Part shown: positions 34,817 through 43,941 of the stretch, in pieces
Position numbering within the stretch: position 1 is the stretch's first letter
How the letters are laid out: each line of letters starts with the position of its first letter
DNA from: an uncultured Lachnoclostridium sp.
GTDB taxonomy: Bacteria > Bacillota > Clostridia > Lachnospirales > Lachnospiraceae
NCBI GenBank assembly: GCA_944381625.1
Contig: CALWLW010000020.1
Span: 1-64,000, forward strand
DNA length: 64,000 nucleotides
Reading direction: 5' to 3'
Translations under genes and position numbers: made by a program
Notes under the pieces: generated by a model
What the model saw: the letters and a program-made list of their open reading frames with translations, nothing else
The model's database searches: none
Told to the model about the DNA's origin: nothing

Positions 34817-35710
34817 TTACAGCCCGCGGCTCTCTTTTTTTCGAAATTCTGACGGCGTCATGCCATAGACCTGCTTGAATTGCCTGCAAAAATATCCGGT
34901 ATTGTCGATGCCGCACTCCAGGGCGATCTTGGAGACGGACATGTGTGTAGCCAGCAGCAGGTCTGCGGCACGGTTCATCCGGTAGTCGATGAGATACGCC
35001 ACCGGTGAGCTTCCAATGCCGGTGCGGAAGCAATGCAGAGCTTCGCTTTTGCTGATGGAGGCCGCGTCGGCAATATCCTGGAGGGATATTCGGGAAGAAT
35101 AATGGCCGTGGATATACTGCATCATGATCTGCAGGCGGGCCTGTAGGAGCGTGCCGCCCCGGCGCTCGCTGGGGGCCAGGTCATGGCGGATATTCTGGTA
35201 GAGGATGCGCCATAGCTGGAGTGTGTGCTGGAGGATGCGGTATTCCTGCATGTCTTCCTGTTCCAGCGCCGCGTAGGTCTGATAGAGCATGCTCAGAAGT
35301 TCTCTGTGCCAGGGCTCGCCCTGACGGAAGACCAGATATTTGCAGGAGGAAGAGATCACAGGCTCCACATATTTTTTGTAAAGGACACTGTCCCTGGGAG
35401 CCAGGAAATCCGGCGTGAACAGGATACCCGGCATGCGGCCGGTGCCGGTGGACTCGAACCGGTGAATTGTGCCGCTGTTAAAAAAGATGCCTTCGCCCGG
35501 CTGAAGGGTGATCCGTTCCGCACCCACCAGGCAGTTTACACATTCGGAGGACACGGAGGCGAATTCCAGTTCGTTATGCCAGTGCCAGTCTATGGAATGA
35601 TCTTCAAAACGGCTGAAATCATCCAGATAATATTGGAATGGAAAATGAATGTCTTTGTGTATTTTCAGTTCCCGCAAAGTGTCGTCCGTTTCTATTTTAA
35701 GAAGTTCCAT
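34817..35710 (-). CDS. AraC family regulator with N-terminal cupin domain
   Basis: This 297-residue regulator has an N-terminal cupin-like sensing domain (about 30-150, with HWHNELEFASVSS and LQPGEGIFFNSGTIHRFES) and two C-terminal helix-turn-helix segments. These are ISLQDIADAASISKSEALHCFR and VSKIALECGIDNTGYFCRQFKQVYGMTPSEFRKK. The cupin usually binds a sugar or small organic ligand. It is divergent from the MFS transporter gene at 35919 and is the probable regulator of that gene. A minus-strand TATAAT lies at 35748-35753. Confidence 0.88.
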   Translation of the reverse strand: MELLKIETDDTLRELKIHKDIHFPFQYYLDDFSRFEDHSIDWHWHNELEFASVSSECVNCLVGAERITLQPGEGIFFNSGTIHRFESTGTGRMPGILFTPDFLAPRDSVLYKKYVEPVISSSCKYLVFRQGEPWHRELLSMLYQTYAALEQEDMQEYRILQHTLQLWRILYQNIRHDLAPSERRGGTLLQARLQIMMQYIHGHYSSRISLQDIADAASISKSEALHCFRTGIGSSPVAYLIDYRMNRAADLLLATHMSVSKIALECGIDNTGYFCRQFKQVYGMTPSEFRKKESRGL

Positions 35711-35918
35711 GAGCGCACCTCCAGATTACAGACATATATTTTGCGATATTATACAATAAATCTGCGATAAAATATAGAGATTTTTCAAAAGTCCTGTGTT
35801 AAAATGCAAAACGTGGTTACGTTTGCAGGGAAACGCCCGCGAAGGTAACAAAACGCAGCTGCCCCGGCCTGTGCAGCACGGGATGAAGGGCGGCGGGATG
35901 CACAAGGAGGTAAGCAAG

Positions 35919-37136
35919 ATGAAAAAATCATATCAGAAAACCATATACGCCTGCTTTACCGGATATATCGTGCAGGCAATTGTAAACAATTTTGCACCGC
36001 TTTTGTTTTTGACGTTTCATGAGAGTTATGGGATTTCCATGGAAAAGATAACGCTGTTGATTACCTTTAATTTTGGGATGCAGCTTCTGGTGGATCTGTT
36101 GTCGGTAGGATTCGTGGATAGGATCGGATATCGGGCGGCCATGGTTCTTGCGCATGTATGTTCATCGGCGGGGCTGATCTTCCTGGCAGTTCTTCCCGGC
36201 ATGTTTCAGGATCCGTTTGTGGGACTTTTCATTTCCGTTGTCGTCTATGCGGCAGGCGGCGGACTTTTGGAGGTGCTGGTAAGTCCGGTGATGGAAGCCT
36301 GTCCTTCCGACAATAAGGAGAAAGCCATGAGCCTGCTTCATTCGTTCTACTGCTGGGGACATGTGGGAGTTGTGCTGCTCTCCACGCTGTTTTTCCGGCT
36401 TGCAGGGATCGGAAGCTGGAGGATTCTGGCGCTTCTGTGGGCGCTGATTCCCCTGGTCAACGGAGTAGTGTTCTTGCGGGCACCCATGGCGTCTCTGATG
36501 GAAGAGGGAGAGGAAGGCATCCCGCTTAGACGTCTTTTTACCATGAAAACCTTCTGGGGGCTTCTGATTATGATGATCTGCGCCGGCGCCAGCGAGCAGG
36601 CGGTCAGCCAGTGGGCGTCCACGCTGGCTGAGAGCAGCCTGGGCCTCAGTAAGACGGCGGGCGACCTGGCGGGTCCCATGATGTTTGCGGTGATGATGGG
36701 AATCGGCAGGGCGTATTATGGGAAGAAGGGCGACCAGATCGACCTGGAGCGGTTCATGAGAGGGAGCGGCATCCTGTGTGTGGTCGCTTACCTGATGATT
36801 GTATTTGCTCCCGTGCCGGTGCTGGGACTGGCAGGCTGCGCGCTGTGCGGACTGTCGGTGGGGATCATGTGGCCGGGGACGTTCAGCCTGGCCGCGGCGT
36901 CCATGAAACGGGGCGGTACGGCTCTCTTCGCACTGCTGGCCCTGGGCGGAGACGTGGGATGCTCCCTGGGGCCGACCGTGGCCGGACAGGTGTCAGGCTG
37001 GTTGGGAGATAATCTGCAGGCCGGTATTTTGGCGGCTATTGTCTTCCCGCTGATACTGCTGGCGGCGCTGGGCGTAAAGGGCGGCGTGGACAAGGCGCGG
37101 GCGCGCCGGATGGCCGCAGACGGAGCGGCGTGTTAG
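35919..37136 (+). CDS. major facilitator superfamily transporter
   Basis: This 405-residue membrane protein has about 12 hydrophobic segments. The A-motif-like loop between segments 2 and 3 reads SVGFVDRIGYRAAMVLAH, typical of MFS carriers. The middle cytoplasmic loop holds MEEGEEGIPLRRLFTMKTFW. The substrate is unknown; the sugar:proton symporter and drug efflux groups are both possible. The start at 35919 follows AAGGAGG; longer in-frame openings upstream lack a ribosome site. Divergent from the cupin-AraC gene, suggesting ligand-controlled uptake or export. It ends ahead of a strong hairpin terminator. Confidence 0.87.
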   Translation: MKKSYQKTIYACFTGYIVQAIVNNFAPLLFLTFHESYGISMEKITLLITFNFGMQLLVDLLSVGFVDRIGYRAAMVLAHVCSSAGLIFLAVLPGMFQDPFVGLFISVVVYAAGGGLLEVLVSPVMEACPSDNKEKAMSLLHSFYCWGHVGVVLLSTLFFRLAGIGSWRILALLWALIPLVNGVVFLRAPMASLMEEGEEGIPLRRLFTMKTFWGLLIMMICAGASEQAVSQWASTLAESSLGLSKTAGDLAGPMMFAVMMGIGRAYYGKKGDQIDLERFMRGSGILCVVAYLMIVFAPVPVLGLAGCALCGLSVGIMWPGTFSLAAASMKRGGTALFALLALGGDVGCSLGPTVAGQVSGWLGDNLQAGILAAIVFPLILLAALGVKGGVDKARARRMAADGAAC

Positions 37137-37168
37137 AAAACGCGCTGGTTAGGGAGTAAAAAAGTTGG

Positions 37169-37198
37169 AAAACGGACCTGGCTGATCGGGTCCGTTTT
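37169..37198. terminator. bidirectional terminator
   Basis: AAAACGGACC (37169-37178) and GGTCCGTTTT (37189-37198) form a 10-bp stem with A and T tracts at its ends, serving the MFS gene and the convergent PPC gene. Confidence 0.8.
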
Positions 37199-37218
37199 CG
37201 TATGAACAGTTTTCACAT

Positions 37219-37638
37219 TTAGAATTTAAAAAGGTTCAAACCGATCTCCACGTCGAAAGCCCGGTCCACCGTACCGTCCACCAGCGTGATCACCATCTCG
37301 CAGGTGGCGCTGACCACGGCCCGGTTCAGATGCCCTCCGAAGACTTCCCCTTTATCATTTCCGGCGCTCATATGTAGATGGCAGTAGAACGCTCCGTCCA
37401 TGGTATTGATGGTGCCGGTGAGGGAAACAATTTCATAGCTCCCTTCAAAATCATTGGCCAGGTATTCCTTCTCCTGAGTTTTGAACACGCCGACGGTGAA
37501 CTGATTAACGGCGCCCAGCGCCTGCACATGCGCCAGACGGATCTGTTCTTTCAGGGCAATGGCTTTTACCTGCTCCAGAATCTCTTCGCCTTTGTCGATG
37601 CGGGCGATAATTGTGTCTTTAAATCTTCTGTATTCCAT
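37219..37638 (-). CDS. PPC/DUF296 domain protein
   Basis: This 139-residue single-domain protein has the PPC (plants and prokaryotes conserved) signature HLHMSAGNDKGEVFGGHL, with conserved His and Gly residues, and TGTINTMDGAFYCH ahead of it. Plant members bind DNA with an AT-hook; bacterial stand-alone forms are trimeric and of unknown role, possibly binding metal or a small ligand. Length is normal for the family. The start follows CAAGGAGAAAG. It stands between two terminator hairpins, so it is monocistronic. Confidence 0.88.
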   Translation of the reverse strand: MEYRRFKDTIIARIDKGEEILEQVKAIALKEQIRLAHVQALGAVNQFTVGVFKTQEKEYLANDFEGSYEIVSLTGTINTMDGAFYCHLHMSAGNDKGEVFGGHLNRAVVSATCEMVITLVDGTVDRAFDVEIGLNLFKF

Positions 37639-37669
37639 GTTGCTTTCTCCTTGTTCTGGATTTAAAAAT

Positions 37670-37694
37670 GCCGCCGGCCATTTCGGCCGGCGGC
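37670..37694 (-). terminator. terminator of the 37707 lipoprotein gene
   Basis: GCCGCCGGCC and GGCCGGCGGC form a perfect 10-bp stem. The minus strand continues ATTTTTAAA. Confidence 0.8.
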
Positions 37695-37706
37695 AGGATT
37701 CACTGC

Positions 37707-38543
37707 TTATTCTGCAATACTTACGGAAGTAATATGCGGGTTTACGCCCTCATACCAGTACAGAAAGCCTTCCATATTGACAGTCTGTCCGATCTCCAGC
37801 GCTTTCACTGCGGAATACACTTCTGTGGTGCTGTCGCAGAGATAGGATTCAATGGTGAAGGTGTAAGTCTCCCCATTATAAGAGGCGTTAAAGTACAGGT
37901 CGTCGCCTTCAGAACCGGAACCGTCATAGCTGTACAGGAACGCAACGTCATTGCCGTCCTCATCCTGCCCGGCGGCTTCCACGGTCAGCCCATTGAACTG
38001 TACGAACTGGTTCTGATAGTTGATCAGGTCGTCAGTCCCCAGCATCTCGGTCACATCCAGGGCCGGGGCGATGAAAGTATCGCCTTCCACAATCTGGAAA
38101 GAAGCGTCGATGATCTCAACTTCGCCGGACCACTCCGTCTTGTAGCCGGTCACGCGGATCTTGGTTCCCTGGGTCAGCAGTTCATAGTCCTCCTCGCTGC
38201 ATGCCATGTTATAGAGGAAATATGCTCCGTCTTCATCCTGTGTGTAAACGGTAGCCTGATTCTCCCACCAGGACTGCTTTGCCTGCACATATGCTTCGAT
38301 GGTGACCTGGGAGTCCAGATCTGCCGCCATGTACTCATCATAGCTCATGACTTCCGCCACATCCTCCGTGTCGGCGGTTTCTGCATCCTGAGCCTCGTCT
38401 TCTGCGGCGCTCTCATCTGCTGCTTCCGTGCTCTCTGCAGGCGCCTCTGTTTCCGGCGCAGTCCCGGATGTGCTTCCGCCTGCGCAGCCGGTCATGGCAG
38501 CGGCCATGGAAAGAACCAGCAGCATGGATAATAACTTTTTCAT
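37707..38543 (-). CDS. lipoprotein with OB-like domains
   Basis: This 278-residue exported protein has signal peptide MKKLLSMLLVLSMAAAMTGC with the lipid Cys at residue 20, then an Ala/Glu/Asp-rich linker (about 25-65). Two strand-rich segments follow: SQVTIEAYVQAKQSWWENQATVYTQDEDGAYFLYNM and LEIGQTVNMEGFLYWYEGV. These recall small OB-fold domains that recur in clostridial surface proteins, with no catalytic residues seen. The frame is open upstream, but AAAAGGAGAA sets the start. It lies 66 bases after the solute-binding protein gene but has its own promoter, so it may or may not belong to that transporter. Confidence 0.75.
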   Translation of the reverse strand: MKKLLSMLLVLSMAAAMTGCAGGSTSGTAPETEAPAESTEAADESAAEDEAQDAETADTEDVAEVMSYDEYMAADLDSQVTIEAYVQAKQSWWENQATVYTQDEDGAYFLYNMACSEEDYELLTQGTKIRVTGYKTEWSGEVEIIDASFQIVEGDTFIAPALDVTEMLGTDDLINYQNQFVQFNGLTVEAAGQDEDGNDVAFLYSYDGSGSEGDDLYFNASYNGETYTFTIESYLCDSTTEVYSAVKALEIGQTVNMEGFLYWYEGVNPHITSVSIAE

Positions 38544-38585
38544 AATTGTTCTCCTTTTCCTGTTGTTGTACGGGTAAACACCTAT

Positions 38586-38613
38586 ATTATAGCTCAATCG
38601 ACCAGGAAATCAA
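38586..38613 (-). promoter_or_regulatory. promoter of the 37707 lipoprotein gene
   Basis: TTGATT (38608-38613), a 16-base spacer and TATAAT (38586-38591) on the minus strand, overlapping the end of the solute-binding-protein gene. Confidence 0.65.
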
Positions 38614-40211
38614 TGGTTTTTATTCTTCCTTTTCAGCCTGGACCCAAGAAGACAACCCAGAATCAGTACCCAGATACCGGCCAGCGCGCCAAGAAGAGCG
38701 ACGGCGGTGCCGGGAAGCGGTCCCAGATCCTGCCTGCTTCCAGCGGGTGCGCTCAGTTCGTTCAGATGGTACAGGGCCGCCACATCGCTGTAGAGCGTTT
38801 CCAGATAGGCGTCATCCACGGTCTCGCCCCGGCGGACAGATTTGGTCACATTCTCTATGAGCTGTCCGGACGCATCCCTGAGAGACGCGGAACCGTTGAA
38901 GACCGGCGTCACAAAGGTGTCGCCCGCATGCTGGAGCAGGAGGGTGGAGGCCTGGATCTTCACGCTGTAGTAATCATCGTTGTCTTCTCCTGCTCTGGAG
39001 AGATAATCCTGGTATTCTTCGGAATTCTGTGCGCTCAGCGTCACAGGCACATAGCCTTCCGTCCGGGCGTAGGCGGTCTGTACCTGATCGCTTAACAGGT
39101 ACTGTGTAAACAGCCAGGAGGCCAGGACCTGCTGAGGATCATCTTTATTGAAGATACAGATGGACGGTCCCTGGGAGATCATCTGAGGATGCTCCGGGTC
39201 ATATTGGGGAACCGGCCGCACGGCAATCTCAAAATCTGTCAGCGATTCTTCCGCAATGTCGATAAGAGGCGCGTCGCTGCCCATCCAGGTGGCTCCGGCG
39301 GTGGAGTCGACTGCGAATACGCATTGTCCGGCATTGAGGAAATTGGCCGGGTAGCCGGAGATTTTGAACGTGGAAAACGCTCCCGATCCGGTATGCTCCG
39401 CAATGGTATAGAGCAGTTCTTCTGTCGTATCGTTGAAAATCTGTACGTCTCCGGCATCGGTGGAATAACCGGCACCTTTCTGCCGAAGCATCTGGATCAT
39501 CATGTTGTCGGTGGATTTGTAGATAAACGGGATCATCACTTCCTGACCGTTCAGCAGGAAAGTGCCGTCCGCATTTTTCTGCGCCGCTGCGTCGGAGACC
39601 TCCCAGATGAAATCCCAGGTCAGCACATCAGGAAGCGTATAACCCAGGGCTTCCACATAAGTCCGGTTGATATAGCAGGCTTCCGTAGAACGCATGTAAG
39701 GTACGGCATAATAATGGCTCCCAAATGAACATTCCTCCAGAAACTGGGGCACGATCTCGTCTTTTGCCGGGGAATCGAACCGAAGCTCGCTGCCGCCCAG
39801 GCCGTAGGACTCGTCGGAGAAAAGTTCCTCCAACGGAACGACCACATGATCCCCGGTGAGATAGGTGGCGATATGGTCGGGATAAGTGATGCAGACGTCG
39901 GGGGTGGTGCCCGTGGAAATATTGGTGATCACATCGTTGTAAATCTTGCCGTAGTCCGTGTAAAGGCGGAGATTAACGGTGATATTGGGGTACAGCGATT
40001 CAAAATCAGAGATCGCTTTCTTGTAGATATCCGTCTGGTTTTTGTTCGTATCGTTCTTGGCCCAGAAGGTGATCTCATATTCTTTGGACGTGTCGAAGGA
40101 CTCCGGCACTGCGAAAGCGGTCTGTTCCCGTTTGCCGTGGCATCCGGTGAGTGAAGATGCGCAGAACACAGCCAGTAAGACGGTGGAGAAAATCTTTCTT
40201 TTCCTGTTCAT
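38610..40211 (-). CDS. extracellular solute-binding protein of a carbohydrate ABC importer, with C-terminal membrane segment
   Basis: This 533-residue protein has lipoprotein signal MNRKRKIFSTVLLAVFCASSLTGC (Cys 24). A periplasmic-binding fold of the MalE/UgpB type follows: YEITFWAKNDTNKN, TGTTPDVCITYPDHIATYL, and a C-terminal lobe ending near residue 490. Unusually, it closes with a second hydrophobic segment (about 507-525, AVALLGALAGIWVLILGCLL) and a basic tail SRLKRKNKNH, so it may be held at both ends. It belongs to the operon ATPase, permease, permease, binding protein; its start overlaps the stop of the permease by 4 bases. The sugar or glycerophosphate ligand is not decided by sequence. 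Confidence 0.88.
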   Translation of the reverse strand: MNRKRKIFSTVLLAVFCASSLTGCHGKREQTAFAVPESFDTSKEYEITFWAKNDTNKNQTDIYKKAISDFESLYPNITVNLRLYTDYGKIYNDVITNISTGTTPDVCITYPDHIATYLTGDHVVVPLEELFSDESYGLGGSELRFDSPAKDEIVPQFLEECSFGSHYYAVPYMRSTEACYINRTYVEALGYTLPDVLTWDFIWEVSDAAAQKNADGTFLLNGQEVMIPFIYKSTDNMMIQMLRQKGAGYSTDAGDVQIFNDTTEELLYTIAEHTGSGAFSTFKISGYPANFLNAGQCVFAVDSTAGATWMGSDAPLIDIAEESLTDFEIAVRPVPQYDPEHPQMISQGPSICIFNKDDPQQVLASWLFTQYLLSDQVQTAYARTEGYVPVTLSAQNSEEYQDYLSRAGEDNDDYYSVKIQASTLLLQHAGDTFVTPVFNGSASLRDASGQLIENVTKSVRRGETVDDAYLETLYSDVAALYHLNELSAPAGSRQDLGPLPGTAVALLGALAGIWVLILGCLLGSRLKRKNKNH

Positions 40212-41083
40212 CCTTTTACCCCTCCTCTCGATACGCCGGCCATGATCTTCCTGCGGAAGATCAGAAACAGGATGATGAGCGGCACGGAGATCACGACCAC
40301 GGCCGCCATCATGGCAGGGATGTTCTCCCGCCCGAAGCCGTTTTCCCGTATCTCCTGGATACCATTGGAGACCAGATAGTACGCAGGATCATCTGTGATC
40401 AGCCGGGGCCACACATAGGAGTTCCAGCATTCGATGATCTTCAGGATCGTGATGGTAATGATGGTGGGGCGGCAGATGGGGATCATGACTTTCCACAGAT
40501 ATTTCAGATCGGAGGTTCCGTCCACTCTGGCGGCCCGGTACAGTTCGTCCGGCACCTGTTCGAAATTCTCTTTCAGCAGATAGATATAAAAAACGGACGT
40601 GACGGAAGGCAGGATCAATCCCGCGAAGGAGTTGCGCAGATCCAGATTGGTGACCGTTACAAAATTGGTGATGACCACCAGTTCCGTGGGGATCATCATC
40701 AGAGAGAGAAACAGTGTAAAGACCAGATTCTTTCCCCGAAAATCCAGGCGTGCAAAGGCGTATGCGGCCAGAGTGCTGACCACAACCATGAGGGCGGTGG
40801 TAGCCAGGGCGAAGATCAGCGTATTCAGAAGATATCCCGCCAGCGGCACCGCGGTGAAAGCGTCCAGGTAATTTTGAATGGTGGGCGACAGAGTAAAAAA
40901 CGCGGGGATATACTCCGCATTGTATGAAGCATAACTCTTTACGGACGTCAGGATCATCCAGTAGAAAGGAAACAGGACGATCAGCGCCCAGAACGTCAGA
41001 AATATATAGACAGCGGTTTTCTGCAGCCGGTTTTGCGTCCGGGAGCGTTTGTGCATTTTATCATAATCTGTTCGTTGTTCCAT
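40208..41083 (-). CDS. carbohydrate ABC transporter permease (MalG/UgpE type)
   Basis: This 291-residue protein has six membrane segments and a cytoplasmic EAA loop reading ELYRAARVDGTSDLKYLWKVMIPICRPT, which couples to the ATPase. It has the MalG-type N-terminus (VYIFLTFWALIVLFPFYWMILTSVK). It forms a heterodimer with the permease encoded just upstream (10-base gap). Its stop overlaps the start of the binding-protein gene. Confidence 0.93.
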   Translation of the reverse strand: MEQRTDYDKMHKRSRTQNRLQKTAVYIFLTFWALIVLFPFYWMILTSVKSYASYNAEYIPAFFTLSPTIQNYLDAFTAVPLAGYLLNTLIFALATTALMVVVSTLAAYAFARLDFRGKNLVFTLFLSLMMIPTELVVITNFVTVTNLDLRNSFAGLILPSVTSVFYIYLLKENFEQVPDELYRAARVDGTSDLKYLWKVMIPICRPTIITITILKIIECWNSYVWPRLITDDPAYYLVSNGIQEIRENGFGRENIPAMMAAVVVISVPLIILFLIFRRKIMAGVSRGGVKG

Positions 41084-41093
41084 AAGGCACCTC

Positions 41094-41981
41094 TCAGTAT
41101 TGAACCTTTTTTCTGCTTACCAGAAGATTGATGCAGGTGACCGTGAGGACGACGGCAAACAGGATGATGGCCGCCGCCGACGCGTAGGACGGGTATCCGC
41201 CGCTGTCGCCGTAGAGCATATCGTAGACATAGCCCACGATGGTATTCATCCCGGCGGAATTCAGATCTGTGCCGAACAGGGCCACGGCGTCGCTGTATGC
41301 CTTGAAGGCGCCGATAAAGCCGGTGATCACCAGATAGAAAAGCATGGGAGAGATCATGGGCAGGGTAATCCGGGTGAATACCCTCAGTTTCGGCGTGCCG
41401 TCCACTCTGGCCGCCTTGTAATAATCCTGGTTGACAGAGGCTAATGCGCCGGTCAGCACCAGGATCTTGAACGGCATCACGATCCAGATCGTGTAGAAGC
41501 ACAGGACGAACATCTTCGCCCAGTAGGGGCCGTCGATGAAATCCACGGAGGAACCTCCGAACCAGTGGATCAGCAGATTGATCAGACCATCTGTGTACTC
41601 GGTCTTCTGAAAGAGAATCATAAAGACCAGCCCCACCGCCAGCGTGTTGGTCACGTAAGGCAGAAAATAAACAGTCTGGTAAAGTTCCCGTAAAGGCCGT
41701 ATGGAGCTTAATCCTGTGGAAATCAGGAGCGCCAGGACGGTGGAGGCGGGCACAGTGATGATTACCAGGATAAACGTATTCTGCACGGCCTGAAGGAAAT
41801 AGGGATCGTGCAGGACATAAGAGTAGTTGTACAGTCCGACGCCGAAATAAGTCTGGGATGCAAAGTTATACCCCTCTTCCAGAGAATAGATCAGTACGTC
41901 GATCAGTGGATATACCATGAAAAACAAGAGGAAAAGAAGCGCGGGCAATAGATAGAGCCAGGCTTTTTTGCTGTTGTTCAT
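41094..41981 (-). CDS. carbohydrate ABC transporter permease (MalF/UgpA type)
   Basis: This 295-residue six-helix permease has an N-terminal KKAWLYLLPALLFLLFFMVYPLIDVLIYSLEEG typical of the UgpA/MalF group, and the EAA loop YYKAARVDGTPKLRVFTRITLPMISPM. It pairs with the 40208 permease to form the membrane channel of the importer. The gene follows the ATPase gene by 27 bases and has its own AAGGAGA ribosome site. Confidence 0.93.
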   Translation of the reverse strand: MNNSKKAWLYLLPALLFLLFFMVYPLIDVLIYSLEEGYNFASQTYFGVGLYNYSYVLHDPYFLQAVQNTFILVIITVPASTVLALLISTGLSSIRPLRELYQTVYFLPYVTNTLAVGLVFMILFQKTEYTDGLINLLIHWFGGSSVDFIDGPYWAKMFVLCFYTIWIVMPFKILVLTGALASVNQDYYKAARVDGTPKLRVFTRITLPMISPMLFYLVITGFIGAFKAYSDAVALFGTDLNSAGMNTIVGYVYDMLYGDSGGYPSYASAAAIILFAVVLTVTCINLLVSRKKVQY

Positions 41982-42008
41982 ATAAAGGTCTCCTTTCTGA
42001 AAGGGGCA

Positions 42009-43112
42009 TCAGCGCGCGTTAAAGGGGATGCGTGCTCCCGTTTCTCTGTGGAACAGAAACGTCTTGTGGGGTTTCAATGCGAAACAGACGGTTCCTGATC
42101 CGGCGTCCACCGGCTGGTCGGCGCTGATGATAGCGCGCATAGTCTGCCCGGTGCAGGATTTATGGGCGGACAGGATGCTCACATCCCGTCCCATGACCTC
42201 CACACGGGATAGTTCACAGCGCAGCGGGCCGCCTTCCTGAAGGATAAATCCTTCCGGGCGGATGCCGGCCCATACCGGCTGGTCCGGAACGCTGCCTACG
42301 GACAGAACGGCTTCGCCGCCGATCAGAAGCCGGCCGCCTTTTACTTCTCCTTCAAATACATTGATGGGAGGTGTGCCTAAAAACCTGGCCACAAAAAGAT
42401 TCGCCGGCTGATCGTACACATCCTGGGGCTTCCCGGACTGCATCAGGACGCCCTGGCGCATGACGGCGATCCGGTCGGAAATACTCATGGCCTCGTCCTG
42501 GTCGTGGGTGACGAAGACCGTGGTGATGCCGGTCTTTTTCTGGATCTTGCGTATCTCCTCCCTGGTCTGCAGGCGCAGGCGCGCGTCCAGGTTGGAGAGC
42601 GGCTCGTCCAGCAGAAGCACCCGGGGCATTTTGACCAGGGCCCGGGCAATGGCAACCCGCTGCTGCTGTCCGCCGGAGAGTTCCCGGGGCTTTCGGTCCA
42701 TCAGATCTTCGATCTGCACCAGTTTTGCGGTCTCCATGACCCGGCGGTTCATTTCTTCTTTTGAAGGACGGTCTTTGCCTTTCAGGTTTTCCAGTGGAAA
42801 CCGGATATTCTGAAGGACGGTCAGATGGGGATAGAGGGCATAATTCTGGAAGACCATGCCAACGCCCCGCAATTCCGGAGGGAGCAGGGTCACATCTTCA
42901 CCGCCGAAAAAGATCTGCCCTTCCGTGGGGGCTTCCAGCCCGCAGATCATATTCAAAGTCGTACTTTTACCGCAGCCGGACGGACCCAGGAGCGCGATCA
43001 GCTCTCCGTCCGGTATTTCACAGGAAAAATTGTCCACCGCGATCACGTCGCCCTGGTTCTTTTTTCCGCGCGCGGGAAATCTCTTCGTGAGATTCTGTAA
43101 GATTATCTTCAT
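42009..43112 (-). CDS. ABC importer ATP-binding protein (UgpC/MsmK/MalK type)
   Basis: This 367-residue ATPase of the carbohydrate-uptake group 1 family has Walker A GPSGCGKST, signature LSGGQQQR, Walker B VLLLDEPLSNLD, and H-loop VFVTHDQDEA. A C-terminal TOBE-type regulatory domain (about 240-367) follows, including WAGIRPEGF. It is the first gene of the importer operon. A second, very similar ATPase stands alone at 58383. Upstream lies only a weak TATGAT -10. Confidence 0.93.
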   Translation of the reverse strand: MKIILQNLTKRFPARGKKNQGDVIAVDNFSCEIPDGELIALLGPSGCGKSTTLNMICGLEAPTEGQIFFGGEDVTLLPPELRGVGMVFQNYALYPHLTVLQNIRFPLENLKGKDRPSKEEMNRRVMETAKLVQIEDLMDRKPRELSGGQQQRVAIARALVKMPRVLLLDEPLSNLDARLRLQTREEIRKIQKKTGITTVFVTHDQDEAMSISDRIAVMRQGVLMQSGKPQDVYDQPANLFVARFLGTPPINVFEGEVKGGRLLIGGEAVLSVGSVPDQPVWAGIRPEGFILQEGGPLRCELSRVEVMGRDVSILSAHKSCTGQTMRAIISADQPVDAGSGTVCFALKPHKTFLFHRETGARIPFNAR

Positions 43113-43180
43113 TTTTATTGTCTCCCTGACTGTAGGATCATATTTTCTGAGTTCGATGATAGCCTATTTTTGCTCTGTTT

Positions 43181-43825
43181 TCAAGACTCGTTGCCGGAAA
43201 CAAGATCCTTCAGGCGGCCGATCACATGGGAGACTGCGAACATCAGCGTCTCGTAGTGCATATAATCCAGGATATTTTTATCCGTCAGGATCTGCAGGCT
43301 CGGGGGGAATTCTTCGTCGGATTCCCAGAAGCGCAGGCACAGCGGAAGGAACGGGAACAGATCCAGCTCGCAGGCTGCATCGCCGCCGCTGATTTTTCTT
43401 CCCTGGAGCGCTTCGCATGCGCGGTCCAGCTTTGCCGCTTTCCTGTCAAAGTATTTTCCGGCGTCCGCGAAAAAACCGCCGCTCTTGGACAGCGTGCCGC
43501 CGCGGATAGAAGAAAGCCGTTCGATATTGACCCATTCCCCCGAAAGCCGGCAGTCGTCCCTGGGACAGCAGAGTACGTCGTATATGGTCATGGCCTCATT
43601 GTAATCCGCCTTTGTCTCGGTGGAGAAAGCGTCCTCCGACCAGGTTACGGCACCGGTGCGGCGGCAGATGCGGTATTTCCGCCCTGTGAAGCGAATATAA
43701 AGATAATCTTCATCATGTTCCAGTGCAAATTTTCGGATCATACTTTCCTGGTCATACTGTAAAAAGACAGAGGCCATGTTATTTTTCATGGTTTCATAAT
43801 TTGACGGTTTGTTTCCTTCGTGCAT
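43181..43825 (-). CDS. DUF3786 family protein
   Basis: This 214-residue cytoplasmic protein matches the DUF3786 pattern: YLYIRFTGRKYRICRRTGAVTW near the N-terminus, EAMTIYDVLCCP, and a C-terminal LPLCLRFWESDEEFPPSLQILTDKNILDYMHYETLMFAVSHVIGRL. Some relatives are fused to or placed beside corrinoid or Fe-S proteins, but no specific function is established. The start at 43825 follows CAGGAGGA; the upstream in-frame ATG at 43876 lacks one. It stands alone, divergent from the L25 gene. Confidence 0.85.
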   Translation of the reverse strand: MHEGNKPSNYETMKNNMASVFLQYDQESMIRKFALEHDEDYLYIRFTGRKYRICRRTGAVTWSEDAFSTETKADYNEAMTIYDVLCCPRDDCRLSGEWVNIERLSSIRGGTLSKSGGFFADAGKYFDRKAAKLDRACEALQGRKISGGDAACELDLFPFLPLCLRFWESDEEFPPSLQILTDKNILDYMHYETLMFAVSHVIGRLKDLVSGNES

Positions 43826-43941
43826 AGGTTCCTCCTGTGAACCGGCATTTGCCGGATTCTTACATAAGATTATCATCTCCGGTTATCCTATATGTCAAGT
43901 GGGTATGAAAACTTGTTTAAAAGAGTTGGAGGCATGGTCAG

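Noticed and set aside
35440..35465. GGTGGACTCGAACCGG, resembling the 3' part of a tRNA
   Set aside because: It lies in frame inside the AraC gene (coding HRFESTGTG) and has no tRNA arms around it.
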